Shown here: in pieces, positions 11,334 through 23,314 of the stretch
Position numbering within the stretch: position 1 is the stretch's first letter
Layout: each line of letters opens with the position of its first letter
NCBI RefSeq assembly: GCF_023078275.1
Contig: NC_062973.1
Location: 23,368,956-23,432,955 of the forward strand
From: Leguminivora glycinivorella
Lineage: Eukaryota; Arthropoda; Insecta; Lepidoptera; Tortricidae
Direction: 5' to 3'
Length of the DNA: 64,000 nt
The notes under the pieces: model-generated
What the model was told of the DNA's origin: nothing
Database searches by the model: none
What the model saw: the letters and a program-made list of their open reading frames with translations, nothing else
Program-made: the position numbers and the translations under genes

Positions 11334-11689
11334 CCGGTCGTAATTATGCGAGTCATATCCACATATTAATATTTAAATCGCTACCTGATGAAATCCGCTC
11401 TCTGATTTCGAATTCGTACTTGGGCGGTTTTTATAGTAAATATTTTAAGTACATACAGTAGGTATACATCGTTTAAACTCTGTATGGAGGTAGTGTTCAC
11501 ATACTCGAATTTGACCGATAAAGATGACGCCACATGGCCACCAAGCAGTGAAAAGGTACAATCTACTAAAAAATCTGCTAAAAGTACATGTTACATCAGT
11601 TAGCAACATTATGAATACAAATTCCGAGACTCGATAAAAAAGGGAATCAACCTGATACTTTATTATTATTATTATGTTTGTTCTTTACA
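11334..11689. other. no recognised feature
   Basis: Nothing recognised. Confidence 0.4.
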
Positions 11690-11860
11690 TATCTCGGGAC
11701 CATGGGATCCCGGACCTTTGTAAGGCATACGTGGGGCCGAAGCCAACAGCGCAGACTTTAGAACAGTTTAATCGTAATGACACAAAAGCGATTATCCCTG
11801 TCCGGTAATGCACCCAAAGACAAGCCCCGGTTAGTGTAGAACTATTATTATTATTATTAT
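11690..11860 (+). repeat. dispersed repeat family D, copy 1
   Basis: Shares CGGACCTTTG and GGGGCCGAAGCCAAC with 39020-39170; both run into ATT trinucleotide repeats. Probably the 3' end of a retroelement. Class unknown. Confidence 0.5.
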
Positions 11861-12467
11861 TTATTTATTCATAATAAACAATTACACTTATGCTGTACAA
11901 TTAATGCGCCAAACGGGAATAACCAGTTTGTTGGTTTGTTTGAATAGGTACTTAACCAATAAAGTACCTACCGATTCATTATACTCCATCATTATTAGTA
12001 TATTTATTCTAAACATTTGACGTGCCCCTTGACGTATTCTCTCGTACTTAATTGGTACTAAAACCGCTTCAACGTCCCGATGAGATCGGGTAATTTATTT
12101 TGACTTGGCAATTTAAGGCCCCACTCATCTTCATCCGAAATCGTCGACGCTTTACCGATGTCTACTTATGATAATTTATCTTTCAGTAAATCAAAGTTAA
12201 AAATGAGAGATCGCTGTATAATGAAGTGGTTGATAAACAAAAGAAAGAAGGGAGTTTTGGTGAAAACAGAATAATGTAGGGGTGATAACAAAGCTGTTTT
12301 AGAATCTGGCGGCGAATTTTCTTATCAATGTCGGGAAAATGAGTTGCTATAGGAATATTTTGGAAAGGGTTACAATGTTTTCACAGCCGAAGTTACCGAT
12401 CTCGACTTGTCTGAAAAACAGTCTAATTTAGATTTCTTCGTGTAGACCTAATGAATTTTACAATGTA
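11861..12467. other. no recognised feature
   Basis: Nothing recognised. Confidence 0.4.
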
Positions 12468-12645
12468 TTAGCTTTTTGCCCGCGGCTTCACTCGCGTCAG
12501 AAAAAGACAAAGTAGCCTATGTCACTCTCCATCCCTTTAACCAACTCCACTTAAAAAATCACGTCGATTCGTCTCTCCGTTTTGCCGTGAAAGAAGGACA
12601 AACAAACAGACACACACACTTTCCCATTTATAATATTAGTATGGA
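12468..12645 (-). mobile_element. Helitron-like non-autonomous element, 178 bp
   Basis: Minus-strand start TCCATACTAATATTATAAAT after an A, and end hairpin CGCGAGTGAAGCCGCGGGC then AAAAAGCTAA before T. This is the Helitron TC...hairpin-CTRR layout with no target duplication. Almost the same length as 58264-58440. Confidence 0.7.
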
Positions 12646-12907
12646 TGATAAAAGTATTTCAACATTGTGAGTATTGAAAAGTTGAAATCAAATCGTGACT
12701 CACTCGTTAAGGCGTTAAGTGAGTCGGCTAGACAAAACCAAGTCACAGTGTATTACAGTTTACAGTATATAGTCTATATGGACGATCAAGCGTCGACCAG
12801 GATTGGTGTTAATACGGTAAAATAAGTTTTAAAGTAAAACTGCTTTAATATTGCGCGATTTCCATTCATAACATATTAAGTCAACAATCACTTACAACAG
12901 AGGATAT

Positions 12908-13170
12908 CAGGCCCCGTAGCCGAATGTTCGTTAAATTTTATTGTATGGGAAGTTCCATAGACATCTACTGCGTGATGGTGATGTGTCTGTCAAATGTGGT
13001 TGATGCAACTGGCCCTACGCATTTCTACGATGCGAAACGAAAACGAAACGTCGCGAAAGGTAGTCTGGCTCTGTCGCGCCAATACGCAAGAGCGATAGAG
13101 ATAGATATCTACGAGCGTTTCGTTTCGTGAGCGTTTCGTGAGCGTTTGTGCCATTCGGCTACGCACCCTG
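12908..13170. mobile_element. CAGG-ended MITE, family E, copy 1
   Basis: Inverted ends CAGGCCCCGTAGCCGAATG and ATTCGGCTACGCACCCTG. About 100 bp longer than the 160-bp copies because of extra sequence after the left end. Interior 'CGCGCCAATACGCAAGAGCG' is shared with 15819-15978, 38312-38479 and 42423-42582. No clear target duplication. Confidence 0.8.
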
Positions 13171-13785
13171 GACGGTCAAGTATCATCGTATAATACTGAA
13201 AATAAAACTGCTTTATCGCGAGGTTTAAAACGCTTTTAACTAATAAGAAAGCTGAAATCAAAACGTGTATAACCAACATTTCTTCAAGCCGCTTATGTGA
13301 GTAAACCGGGCTTAGATGACCGAGCCGCAATCTTATCGAGCCACCTATCGCATAGGACAGCCAATCTGATTACTGAAAACTGTTATTGTAGCAGTTATTG
13401 GAATAAGACTTCAATTACTATTAGAGTTACATGTCTCTTTGTTCTTTAATATTTACAGTTTATAGATAATTTATGTCTAAAAATATGACTACTTAAAAAT
13501 AAACGCAATTCCGAATGATAAAAATAGTCTGATTTGCTTCAAAAGTTCGTAAAAGACAGGTTTTACTACAGTAACTTTAAAAATGTAGGAGCATTCGACG
13601 TGGACTTCACAAGTCTCTTTAGCGAGTGATGAAAAGATTCACTTCCCAATAAAAGTCTCGCAGTCTGCAGACGTACTCAAGTTAATTAAGTTTTCTTATG
13701 GCGAGCCATAGAGTTGTATGAGGACAGACGAGCTCACAGATATCTTTACAATGCTAAAGTTTTTTTTTATTACTTACTATCTTTT
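13171..13785. other. no recognised feature
   Basis: Nothing recognised. Confidence 0.4.
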
Positions 13786-14275
13786 GCCAGCTGCTTCGCT
13801 CGCATTAGAAAGGAACATAAGTTTTTTTGCAAAAAAAAAACATTTTTGGCACAAGCTTTTATGGCCGACTGTACCTTTCTTTGAACAGTCATCTACTGCT
13901 CTCCAAGACGTTTTTAAAAACCTTACTCGATGGGGATACAACGTTTCATAACAAAGTTCCTATGACCACCTTTTTGCTCCATCATCAGATCAGCTCCTTG
14001 ACACCATAATATTGCATTGTCACGTGATTTGCATATGTGTGCAAAATTTCAATTTAATCGGAAACCGGGAAGTGGGTCAAATTTAGCTTCTACGTTTTGA
14101 CGCACACTAACATACTAACAAGGCAAGTTGAATAAAAGCTTGTAAAAAAGTAGCCTATGTCACTCTCCATCCCTTCAACTATCTCCACTTAAAAAATCAC
14201 GTCGATCCGTCGCTCCGTTTTGCCGTGAAAGATGGACAAACAAACAGACACACACACTTTCCCATTTATAATATT
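13786..14275 (-). mobile_element. longer Helitron-like variant
   Basis: The left edge has the GC hairpin end 'GCCAGCTGCTTCGCTCGC' and the right part (14140-14275) the usual 'TAGCCTATGTCACTCTCC' and 'CCCATTTATAATATT' end. About 300 bp of extra interior lies between them. Probably a longer member or two overlapping members of the same family. Confidence 0.55.
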
Positions 14276-14727
14276 AAGTAAGTATGTATGGATTATAATG
14301 GGCTTACTTAAATTAAATGGAAAAATTTTCTCTCGTGAAATACATACAAGTGAAACATACAATTTTGGTTTTGCCGCCAAATCGTAAAACGAATGATAAA
14401 TTAATGGAATGCAAACTTAATTTTTAATTATATTCTTTACAAGTGGCCAGTTCTAAAAACTTTCAGTGTCGCCCTCGTGTACGTTTTTATCGTCCTAAAG
14501 ATGTCTCTGAGCTCGACCGTACTAGGATAGAGTGAAGGCCAATGTACTCATACAATACAGTGAGTATTTTGTTTAGAGAACAAATAGAAATAAAGGTTTG
14601 TGGCTCGGGATGGCAAGTATGTGCTTGGGAATGCTTTTAGTTCGTAAGTACTTCGACATCAGACTGATATTTGAACCATGTTATTCAGTTATGACTCGCC
14701 GTCGCCAATGCTTGTATCTACGTTACA
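14276..14727. other. no recognised feature
   Basis: Nothing recognised. Confidence 0.4.
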
Positions 14728-14745
14728 TACAAATACGTGATCAAT

Positions 14746-15068
14746 CGTCATCCTCCTTGCGTTATCCCGGCATTTGCCACGGCTCATGGGAGCTTGGGGT
14801 CCGCTTTGACAACTAATCCCAAGATTTGACGTAGGCACTAGTTTTTACGAAAGCGACTGCCATCTGACCTTCCAACCCGAAGGGTAAACTAGAACCTTTT
14901 GGAATTAGTCCGGTTTCCTCACGATGTTTTCCTTCACTGAAAAGCGACTGGCAAATATGAAATGACATTTCGCATATAAATTCCGAAAACTCATTGGTGC
15001 GAGCCGGGGTTCGAACCCGCGACCTCCGGAACGAAAGTCGCACGTACTTACCGCTAGCTACCAGCGCT
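14746..15068 (-). mobile_element. tRNA-derived SINE, family 1, full copy
   Basis: A 323-bp minus-strand copy with box A TAGCGGTAAGTACGTG and box B GGGTTCGAACCC. Flanked by an 18-bp duplication TACAAATACGNGATCAAT with one mismatch (14728-14745 and 15069-15086). The best-bounded member in the window. Confidence 0.9.
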
Positions 15069-15172
15069 TACAAATACGAGATCAATATCACTGTTGAATT
15101 CCAATGAACGTGTATCTTTTGAGTCAAACATTATTATTCTAGTTAACAGTATCCTGTTCTAATGTTGTCGTA

Positions 15173-15421
15173 CACTGAGAGAAAATACAACCAGTTTTCA
15201 TGTTCGTTCAACAAGTTTTTTGGTTAAAATAGCGCCTACGTGCTCTTTGGTTCAAACAACAAGCTAGTTGTCATTTGAATCGGCAATATATTTGAATCAA
15301 CAAGTCGATTTTATAAAAACAACCTGACACATATTGTTTTAAACATACGTTTCGCTGATTCAAACGGAAAAACCGCAACAAGTCGAACTTGTTAAATTCA
15401 CAATGCAAATTTCTCTCAGTG
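15173..15421. mobile_element. TA-flanked MITE, family F, full copy
   Basis: Inverted ends CACTGAGAGAAAT-like, flanked by TA (15171-15172 and 15422-15423), 249 bp. Interior repeats AACAAG-type words. A second copy, cut short, sits inside a SINE at 23363-23577. Confidence 0.85.
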
Positions 15422-15488
15422 TAACTTCAGTTCTGTTTGAAAATTATTGTAAGTATTCTAACTTTCTAAACACCTCTTATAGGGTTTG

Positions 15489-15694
15489 TGCCGGGGGTTA
15501 AAACCCGGCGCAAAACGACGGGGTGTTATAAGTTTGACGTGTCTGTCTATCTGTCTGTGGCATCGTAGCTCCCGAACGGATTTACATAATATGTCGATTT
15601 TTTTTATTTTATTGAAAGCTGAATTAGTCGGGAGTGTTCTTAGCCATGTTTCATGAAAATCGGCCCACTATGTCGGGGGTTTTTTCATTTTTTT
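15489..15694 (+). repeat. dispersed repeat family A, copy 2
   Basis: Shares 'TTCTTAGCCATGTTTCATG' and 'CATCGTAGCTCCCGAACGG' with 849-1052. Non-coding. Confidence 0.6.
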
Positions 15695-15818
15695 TTTAAA
15701 GTACCTACGAGTAGGTATATTGTACGTATTCGTGGTATTTAAGTTTGCTGTAAACTTACTAAACTCAAAGCATTACTCTCCCTTTGTAGTCAGTCGAGTA
15801 AAACCTAGTTTTGAACCT

Positions 15819-15978
15819 CAGGGTGGCTAGCCGAATGGCACAATCGCTCACGAAACGCTCACGAAACGAAGCGCTAGTAGATATCTATCTCTATCGCGCT
15901 TGCGTATTGGCGCGACAGAGCCAGCGGCGTATCGCTTTCGTTTGGCGTCGGAGAAATGCCATTCGGCTACGGGGCCTG
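15819..15978. mobile_element. CAGG-ended MITE, family E, copy 2 (160 bp)
   Basis: Ends CAGGGTGGCTAGCCGAATGG and CCATTCGGCTACGGGGCCTG are near-perfect inverted repeats. The same length as the copy at 42423-42582, in opposite orientation. Confidence 0.85.
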
Positions 15979-16265
15979 AAATACGTAGGTATTACGAATT
16001 TAATTAGCGTGTACATTTTCTACAAGCTCCTACGCGAACATAGTCGTTCTGAAACTTGGCATCTCATTACGCAGAAGCGACACAGAGAATGTTACGCTAC
16101 AGAAGTCTGTCTTGAACACGTCTTAACACGTTCGCTGCGGTACCGGGCCGAAAGACCTTATACATAGTATGGTTAACTGCGAGCGTGCGAGCCAACTTAA
16201 TTGCCGCAGCGAAGGTGTTAATATTTTTTAACTATATAATTTGTTTCACATTCATGCTATTTGAC

Positions 16266-16795
16266 TAGGGTTGTAAATAGAAAAAAAACCAAATGTTTTT
16301 TTTCAGAATTGTGAAAAAAAAAACATGAAAAAAAAACCGAGCACCATGGTTTTTTTTCTAAATATGGTTTTTTTTTTTTCAGATGAACAAATAATACGAC
16401 AATAACGGTTTTTCGTGAGTTGTAACGTGTTTCAATAACAATAACTTACATTTTAATTCAATTAAAATTCAGTATACAAACGTTTATTGGGGAATCCCCG
16501 ATGTTGCGTGTAGCGTGGAGAGGCGGTGGTGTTGCCAACAGTAAATAGTGATAACTATCAACTACAGATTTCGTAAATGTTACTTTTATAAGACCGGAAA
16601 TTAAAGTATATGATTAAATTCGTTTAATAATTAACATTAAGTCTAAAAAACCGTATAAAAGTATCAACTATTTTGCAAATTTTGAGATTTCGTACTTTAG
16701 AAAAAAACATACTCCAGAAAAAAACTGTTTTTTTTCACGTTTTTTTTTCATGTTTTTTTTCAAGCCAGAAAAAAAACCGTTTTTTTGCAACCCTA
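16266..16795. mobile_element. hAT-like non-autonomous element, copy 2
   Basis: Inverted relative of 4438-4740: ends TAGGGTTG / CAACCCTA, perfect 8-bp duplication TATTTGAC (16258-16265 and 16796-16803). It is about 230 bp longer; the extra, ordinary-composition block (about 16385-16610) is absent from copy 1, which may be an internal deletion of this form. Confidence 0.9.
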
Positions 16796-16976
16796 TATTT
16801 GACGCGTGATTGACGTTGATTGTCGCTAAATGTCACTTAACTATGCCTATACAAATAACCCGCATTTACTGATGTATGAAGTTACAACTCTACCCTTACT
16901 TTATGAACCTATACATCTGCAATATTGAACATATTCAAAATGGTAACTCTTTTAATCTTCTCATATTTAGCGATCT

Positions 16977-17045
16977 CCAATCCAATATTATAAATGGGAA
17001 AGTGTGTCTGTTTCTTTGTCAGTCTTTCATGGCAAATGGACCGAC
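16977..17045 (+). repeat. Helitron-like 5'-end fragment
   Basis: Contains 'CCAATATTATAAATGGGAAA' and 'GTGTGTCTGTTTC', the 5' part of the family at 58264-58440. The rest is missing. Confidence 0.55.
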
Positions 17046-17769
17046 GATAGCCATTTTCGGATTGAATGTGAGCGAAATGCTTCATCTGCACGTGTCCCTA
17101 GTGTAAGAATCACAATGAATAACATTCTGTATATATAGCCTTATACTGATCGTAGCTCATCTGTGCATGGGCTTAACAAATGTCAACAGTAAACGTCAGA
17201 TTTGGCGGCACTTCACTTTTAGGTTGTAATAGTTTTTGTACGGATTGTGACTACTGATAGTAGATGATTAATTGATGTTATATTCCTGATTATTAATTGG
17301 CACTGTAATTGGAACAATCAATGTAATAAAGCAAATATAGCTGGAAGCAGTGGTTTAAATGATAAACCCCTATACCGGAGCTCGATGGCCATGCCATGCC
17401 ATGGAGTCATGTCAGTCATGCCCTCAAATGTAACTGGAAGCAATGGATTAAATGATGGACTACTGTAACTGAGCTCTTGAGCCTTTGCGTGGCTCACACT
17501 AGCGGCGAAATTAAACGATATATCTAGCCCTAATTGCATGATTCCTGACACATAATTAAATTCTATAGTAGTCAACGGTCCGTATTAAAACATCTCTGTG
17601 TAAGCCCGCTCCCAGAGAGTCCTGCAACTAACGGAACTAGAGAAGGGCTGAGATTAAACGACCCGCCCTTAGCTTCAATACGTGACGTCGTTATTTTAGT
17701 TCAGGACTTTCTGTCGCACGGTTCAGATTAAGGGTCCGTAAGTTAGGGTCTTTTCTCTCTCTTGAGCGT
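17046..17769. other. no gene; imperfect ~100-bp direct repeat
   Basis: Two diverged segments near 17338-17385 and 17430-17480 share 'CTGGAAGCA' , 'TTAAATGAT' and 'GAGCTC'. Otherwise nothing recognised. Confidence 0.45.
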
Positions 17770-17905
17770 AAAAGCGCTTTCACATTAGCCAGTACAATCT
17801 CGTACAGAAGAATGTCAAAAGCAAAAATCGAAAATGATTCCTTAAATGTCTAGGATATCGGTCCTACATCCGATATCGGATCGACTAACGTGAAAACGCA
17901 CTAAG
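17770..17905. mobile_element. fold-back MITE, family B, copy 2
   Basis: Inverted ends of the type GCGTTTTCACGTTAG, interior 'GATATCGGTCCTACATCCG'. Shares ends and interior with 3431-3554. Confidence 0.55.
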
Positions 17906-17987
17906 CAAGGATTATTTATAGCTATAGGATTTACATACTTCATATTATTAAGAATCGCACCTCGATTTTTTATAGCCACCTCTTAAA

Positions 17988-18235
17988 TACTATCATAACT
18001 ACACTGATGATGCCTACAATTTTTTTTTAAATGTGTATTGACGTGATATCATGATTTTAAAATAAAGAAATATGTCATTTGTTCTTATAAAAAATAAAAA
18101 CACGCAAACATATTTCGGGAAAATATGATTTTGGCCACTTCCAGGCTGCGAACAGCGCCATCTAGTTTTAAGCCTAAAAGGCCGTATATTTCAGGGGTAC
18201 GCCTTTTGTATGGGCGTTGTCAGTCCAGTATTAAA
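17988..18235. repeat. dispersed repeat family G, copy 1
   Basis: Inverted relative of 43685-44195. Shared words include 'AAATGTGTATTGACGTGAT' and 'GCGCCATCTAGTTTTAAGCC'. No open frame. Class unknown. Confidence 0.7.
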
Positions 18236-18357
18236 TCGTTCTTGTACTAAAGGTGATCCTGAACTATTGTGTTTTTGGTTTTAAATTGTTATATTCTATC
18301 AAAAATAAAATAACGCTTAACTAAAATTTGATTGCATCCTTAGAACAATATTTTTTT

Positions 18358-18779
18358 CCCCTCACTAGCTCGGAAACACGTGTTTTGTCCTTTAATACCA
18401 GCGGGTAAAAACGCATTTGATCCACTAGTGGGTAAAGTAATTTGACCTTGAATAAAGTCAAATTAACTGCTTTTAAATTGATAAAAGTAGGTGAATCTAG
18501 TAATAAAGATGATTTACCACCTGTGGAACTACTGGAAGCAGTGATAAACGCATTTTTTGCGTTGTAGTTTCCTTGCTATATAGTGAGGGGAAAAGTTTTG
18601 TCTTACACTCGGGTGCAAATGTATTTTACTTCTCGTGTGTTAAAAAACTCGCAAGTTCAGGATTCTATTCTCGAACCACTCGCTTCGCTCGTGGTTCAAC
18701 TATAGAATCCTTTCACTTGCTCGTTTTTCAATTCCACACTCGGCGTTAAAATAAACTTTGCCCCCTTGTATAACAAATA
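18358..18779. repeat. ~425-bp repeat family H, copy 1
   Basis: Close copy of 42776-43210, from 'CCCCTCACTAGCTCGGAAAC' to 'CCTTGTATAACAAATAACTA'. Internal 'AGTGAGGGGAA' is complementary to the left end. The insertion at 42776 into a MITE shows that it is a mobile unit. Class unknown. Confidence 0.75.
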
Positions 18780-19062
18780 ACTATTAGAAATTAGTTTATG
18801 TTTTAGATCCAAGTTCGAGATTATTTTCTCCGTCATGTTCCTTCTATACGTGTGGGTATTGTTATATTCTTTCTTAAGAAAAAACAGCAACCAGCTCAGA
18901 GAGAGGAGTTTTGGCGTTGCACTGGTAACATAACTAACATTTCATTTTGTACTTACTAAGTACCTGTAAACTTGTCATCTGTCGCTATCTATGATTACTT
19001 TTACATACTAATCCGAATCCTAGAAGGCTAACTTCGAGGATCGCATGTTCCCAGTCGATATA

Positions 19063-19775
19063 TTTATTTATTTATTTAAACTTTATTGCACAAATTATCA
19101 ATAAAAAGTACAAATGGCGGACTTAACGTCTTAAGGCATTCTCTACCAGTCAACCATTGGGCAAAACAGAAATAGTTTGGTGCACAAGATTATAAAGCCA
19201 GTATGAGATTGTAACGATTAAATACAAGTCGATACCTACTATTATAAAATAAACATACACAAATACAATAAGTAAACCTACATATATATTAGAATAATAC
19301 ATATATATGAATAAAATACACATATAGGTACATAAATAAATAAATGTACCTAGTGCGAGACATCAAGTAGACTTTAATCTCGAATGTTCGCAAATAAGTG
19401 CTTACGCAACTTGCTTTTAAAAGAGAGTTTACTCTGAGCTTGCCTGATAGGCAGAGGGAGGGCATTCCATAGACGAATTGCCTGACAGCTAAACGAGTTG
19501 GACAAGAATCCAGTGCGATGAGGCAGGACAGCCAGTTTCAGCGTACGAGAAGCACGGAGCACACAACCCGGCCGAGCCGCTACGAACTGAAAATTGGTCC
19601 TGAGATAATTGGGCGCAGCTGGGTCAAATAGGATCGAATAAAGAGCACACAAGATTCGCAATGACCTACGTTCACGAATTGGGAGCCAATTAAGTTTACG
19701 GCGAAAAGCGGAGACATGGTCATATTTGCGAAGATTAAAAACGAATCTTATACAGTTATTGAGGAGACGATCAAG
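19063..19775 (-). mobile_element. 5'-truncated CR1-like LINE
   Basis: 713 bp from the ORF2 C-terminus through the 3' UTR to a TAAA-type tail. Flanked by a 7-bp repeat CGATATA (19056-19062 and 19776-19782), consistent with target-primed insertion. Its 3' UTR matches 2785-2928. Confidence 0.8.
19374..19775 (-). pseudogene. LINE ORF2 C-terminal fragment
   Basis: About 134 codons open on the minus strand from the truncation point to a TAG stop. The translation has the layout of the region downstream of the RT domain in CR1/Jockey-group ORF2 proteins: NNCIRFVFNLRKYDHVS, LNWLPIRERR, PNYLRTNFQFV, SFSCQAIRLWNALPLPIR and a basic end FKSKLRKHLF. The endonuclease and polymerase domains are missing because of 5' truncation, so the fragment has no activity. 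The frame is undisrupted, so the insertion is fairly young or only lightly decayed. Confidence 0.85.
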
Positions 19776-19782
19776 CGATATA

Positions 19783-20694
19783 GGTCATTTAGAGAGTTAT
19801 GTAGTTCACAATACCGCCGATAGGTGGCGGGCATTATCAATAGTAATAACGTCATGCTAATCCCTTAAAACTATGTAACCAAGCAGCATCTGTTTTTCTC
19901 TCCTATACCTGCCCAAGACCCTCGACCCCCAGACATGTGGCAACAGTACCTTGTTTAAGTTAAACCATTATTCGGTTAAGTTCCTCTATAAGTATTAGTG
20001 AGAGTACATTTCCAACTAAAGTAATGGCACTTAAAGAATGAAACTTAAAATTAAAATGAAATTAAATATTTCATTTCAGTCCGCGGACGAAGCTTAAATA
20101 GCGAAAAGTAAAACGAACAATAAGCGCGAACGAATGTAGAGCGAGCGTGGCGGGCAACGCGGTGGAGAAAGTTAGTCGAAAATATTTAGTGGAACCTCGG
20201 TAATACAAACCTCTGGGGATATAAATACGGCAATTTAGGTGTTGATAAAAACGGAATCATGATATTGCAGTGACATGATGGTGTTGTTCGTAGCCCATCT
20301 CCCAGCCACGCTATATTTGAAAAGATATTTAGTAATGTGACAGACGGACATAGCGAAACCCTTATTCCTTTTGTACCTTTTATGGTACGGAACCCTAAAA
20401 AAGGCGGTGATAATATTATTAGTCTTCAGCACACAGTCATGTTAAAGAAAAGCCAAAACCTTCGTGATTCTGATTACATTCATTCTCATTCATCCTCGTT
20501 TCTAGAAAAATGCAATTGCAAGACAATTAAGGTTTAAAACTCTTAGAAGGACATGTTGCCGCTATAATGTGTTTGTGTCTGTGCGTTTATGCTTTTCATT
20601 TGAGTAATACTTAAATGTATTTGTAAATCTGTATTGTATCTATACACGTGTGATCCTCTGATTGGCTTTCTATCTCTTATTCATTGATGTTACA
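19783..20694. other. no recognised feature
   Basis: A short piece near 20318-20400 ends in ATGGTACGGAACCCTAAAA, a word of a widespread moth repeat. Otherwise nothing recognised. Confidence 0.4.
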
Positions 20695-20770
20695 TTATAA
20701 TATTTAATAGCTTTGCCTTTGGCTAGTCTGTGGCCAAGAGTAAGCCCATTTGTAATAATAATAAAAAATT
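20695..20770 (+). repeat. LINE 3'-end fragment
   Basis: 'TAGTCTGTGGCCAAGAGTAA' then GCCCATTTGTAATAATAATA matches the end of the fragment at 22241-22390. Confidence 0.6.
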
Positions 20771-20901
20771 GGTTAGTTTTCCTACATCCGTTTTACCGAG
20801 GCTCCACTAAAAAGTTGTGTTTGTGTTACGGCTCGCGGCGACACATATTACGCGGTGTTCGCTCGTTTGCACTTTTATAATAAAACGTTACGGCACTGTT
20901 A

Positions 20902-21423
20902 GGCGCTGGTCCCACCGAGAGCTAATAAGTTATGAACTATCGGCTATAAAACGAAGAAAAGACAATCACTCCAATGTAAATAAAAGAGACACGGCGATGT
21001 TCATAGTTACTCGCCCTGCCTGTGAACTTTTATTTGGAAGGCAGTGCTTATCTTTTGTTCGTTTTTAGGCCATTTTTTCAAAGTTGTCCCCTCCTTTTTT
21101 TTTGGATTTGGTATTTTTTATGTGGTTTCCACTTAGAATCGCGAGATCTTTCAATGCTAATAGGAGAAAAAAAGTGTCCCATTCCGTTACCATTTTTTCA
21201 TACATTTTGTATGGCGGTAACGGAATGGAAGGTGTAAAAAATGTATAGAAAATTTGGGACATTTTTTTATCCTATCAGGATCGAAAGACCTCGCGATTCG
21301 GAGTATGAATCGCGTAAAACACACCCATGTTACAATAACGTGGGGTGGACCAACTTTGAAAAAAATGGCCCTTTTATAGCCGATAGCTCATAGCTTTTAC
21401 TAGCTCGCGGTGGGACCAGTGCC
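20902..21423. mobile_element. Harbinger-like fold-back element, 522 bp
   Basis: Inverted ends GGCRCTGGTCCCACCG(A/C)GAG of at least 20 bp with two mismatches. Flanked by TTA (20899-20901 and 21424-21426), the 3-bp target of PIF/Harbinger. An internal palindrome runs around TACATTTTGTATGGCGGTAA. Non-coding. Confidence 0.8.
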
Positions 21424-21426
21424 TTA

Positions 21427-22240
21427 CGCTTACGGTATGAATAAATTGGAATCTTCGTGAAATTCGGTCACGTGTGTGGAATTAAAGGATTTACCGCTCA
21501 CGTTGAAACACGTGGATATTTGTTTATCGTTTTCCGATTTATTTCCGTTTTCCTTAGATCTATTTATTGCGACATATTATTTCAAACGAACACAAAGGTT
21601 TACATGAAACTGTATCTGGCATAAATGTTACGTTAGTGTTATGTTAAAGTGTATTTTCACGGTGCGTAGACAAAATGCAAATAAACTAAGACATAAGCAT
21701 AACAAACTATGAAAAGTGTTTAGTAAAAAAAATCCCCAGTACCTATTAGCGTATGGATTACACGTAATATTTCCCGAGCTCGAGCTAATACATGCGTCGG
21801 TTTGGGATATAGATTACTTGTCTAAATGTCTATGCATATGTAATATATTTTCATTGTAAGTCAATGGTAGCTTTCCTTTTTATTTTGTTTTTCAATTGTT
21901 TTGCCGCAAAAAAAATACTCGTTATTAGTTCATGCTACAATATCCCAAGTTGTAGGTGCGTCAGAGCCAGTTGCGTTTAATTTTGCCACAAAGTATCAAC
22001 AATTCTACATTTATCTGGATCACAAAAATCATCAGCACTTCATAAGAAAAAAGTGTCAGGGGTCCGGCTCAGGCAACTACTACCACTAAATTCAATAATG
22101 TTGCACATTAAAAATGTACCTACAAAACAGAGAAAAAAAGTTTAAATATCACATTCACTTTACTTTATACGCAATAATGTGTCGTGAACATGCATTTGCC
22201 ATAAGATGCCAATTCAAAAATTTGACAAATAAAGTTGATA
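21427..22240. other. no recognised feature
   Basis: Nothing recognised. Confidence 0.4.
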
Positions 22241-22390
22241 TGTTATTGCAAAATGCATGTGGGATAACACGCAACATGGCAACTTTCAAATCAAGGGTGA
22301 ACAGGCATCTGGGCGAGCTCACTCCATCGTAGGCCTACGTCTTTGCCTTTGGATAGTCTGTGGCCAAGAGTAAGCACATTTATAATAACA
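22241..22390 (+). repeat. LINE C-terminal and 3'-end fragment
   Basis: The last codons before the stop at 22330-22332 read MATFKSRVNRHL, a basic ending seen in insect non-LTR ORF2 proteins, followed by 'TAGTCTGTGGCCAAGAGTAA' and an ATAATAACA tail. Too short to assign a clade. Confidence 0.5.
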
Positions 22391-22749
22391 AAATGTAGGT
22401 AAGTATTGGTTTAGCATGTACAGTATGTAGTCTGTGCGGGTATGGAATGTCACCCTGCAGCCTGGCACCGTGCCCGTCTCAGGTTGCAGATTAGATACTG
22501 ATGGATTCTAGTTCCACAGTCGCTATTATTATTCCGTCCTGGTATTGTGGCGCTGTAATGTAATGGGAAATGTTTGAATCTATATTAAGAAAACACTTCA
22601 ATAGTGTGAGTCACAGTCGTGTATCTAATGCATTAAAAAAGCGCTCAAAATCTTACTTTCTCTGCTGTCATACTATAAGTAAGGATGTTCACATTGAGTT
22701 TAATATTATTATAGTAAAACACTCTTCCACGAAGAAATATTCTGATGTG
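22391..22749. other. no recognised feature
   Basis: Nothing recognised. Confidence 0.4.
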
Positions 22750-23104
22750 TGCACTCAAATAGTACATTGCGATACAAGTGCGTAAAAAAGGAACTAAGAC
22801 ACGACCGAGGGGAGTGTTTATTACGAGTTACGAATTTCCTTTTTGCACGTGTATCGTTCGACGTTTTTCAGTACACATGGATGGCCTTCCGAAGTTTCGA
22901 CCTGACATATAATGAACCACTTCTCGCACTAGTGCGTAAAAAAACACCATCTGTACTGAAATAGTACATTACGATACAAGTGCGTAAAAAAGGAAGTTCG
23001 CAACGAGTGGCGATAAATTTTAAATCGACACGAGAGGTTTCGACCTGGCATATAATGAACCACTTCTCGCACTAGTGCGTAAAAAAACACCATCTGTACT
23101 GAAA
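22750..23104 (+). repeat. repeat family J, two head-to-tail copies
   Basis: Two units (about 22750-22963 and 22964-23104) share 'GATACAAGTGCGTAAAAAAG', 'AATGAACCACTTCTCGCACT' and 'AACACCATCTGTACTGAAA'. A further copy in reverse orientation flanks the LINE at 61531-63352. Ends resemble TTCAGTACAGATGG. Confidence 0.75.
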
Positions 23105-23314
23105 AATATCTTTCACGGTCTAATTGTTTTAAATGTATTATAAAATAAATAATTGAACAGATTTGTTGGCTATAAATGAAAAGTGAGGTGACATGCCCGG
23201 CACAGACATTTAAAACTCGAATTTAATAAATGGTATTTTGAAGATTTCAAATTATAAAACGTAAAGTTTAATGCAATAAAGTTCCCCAAAAATGTGTTAC
23301 CATATTTCAATCCA

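Noticed and set aside
15811..16167. 118-codon plus-strand open frame
   Set aside because: It runs through MITE family E and into unique sequence; no domain, and codons follow the MITE palindrome.
17318..17575. 85-codon minus-strand open frame
   Set aside because: No recognisable protein family; overlaps an imperfect direct repeat; length within chance.
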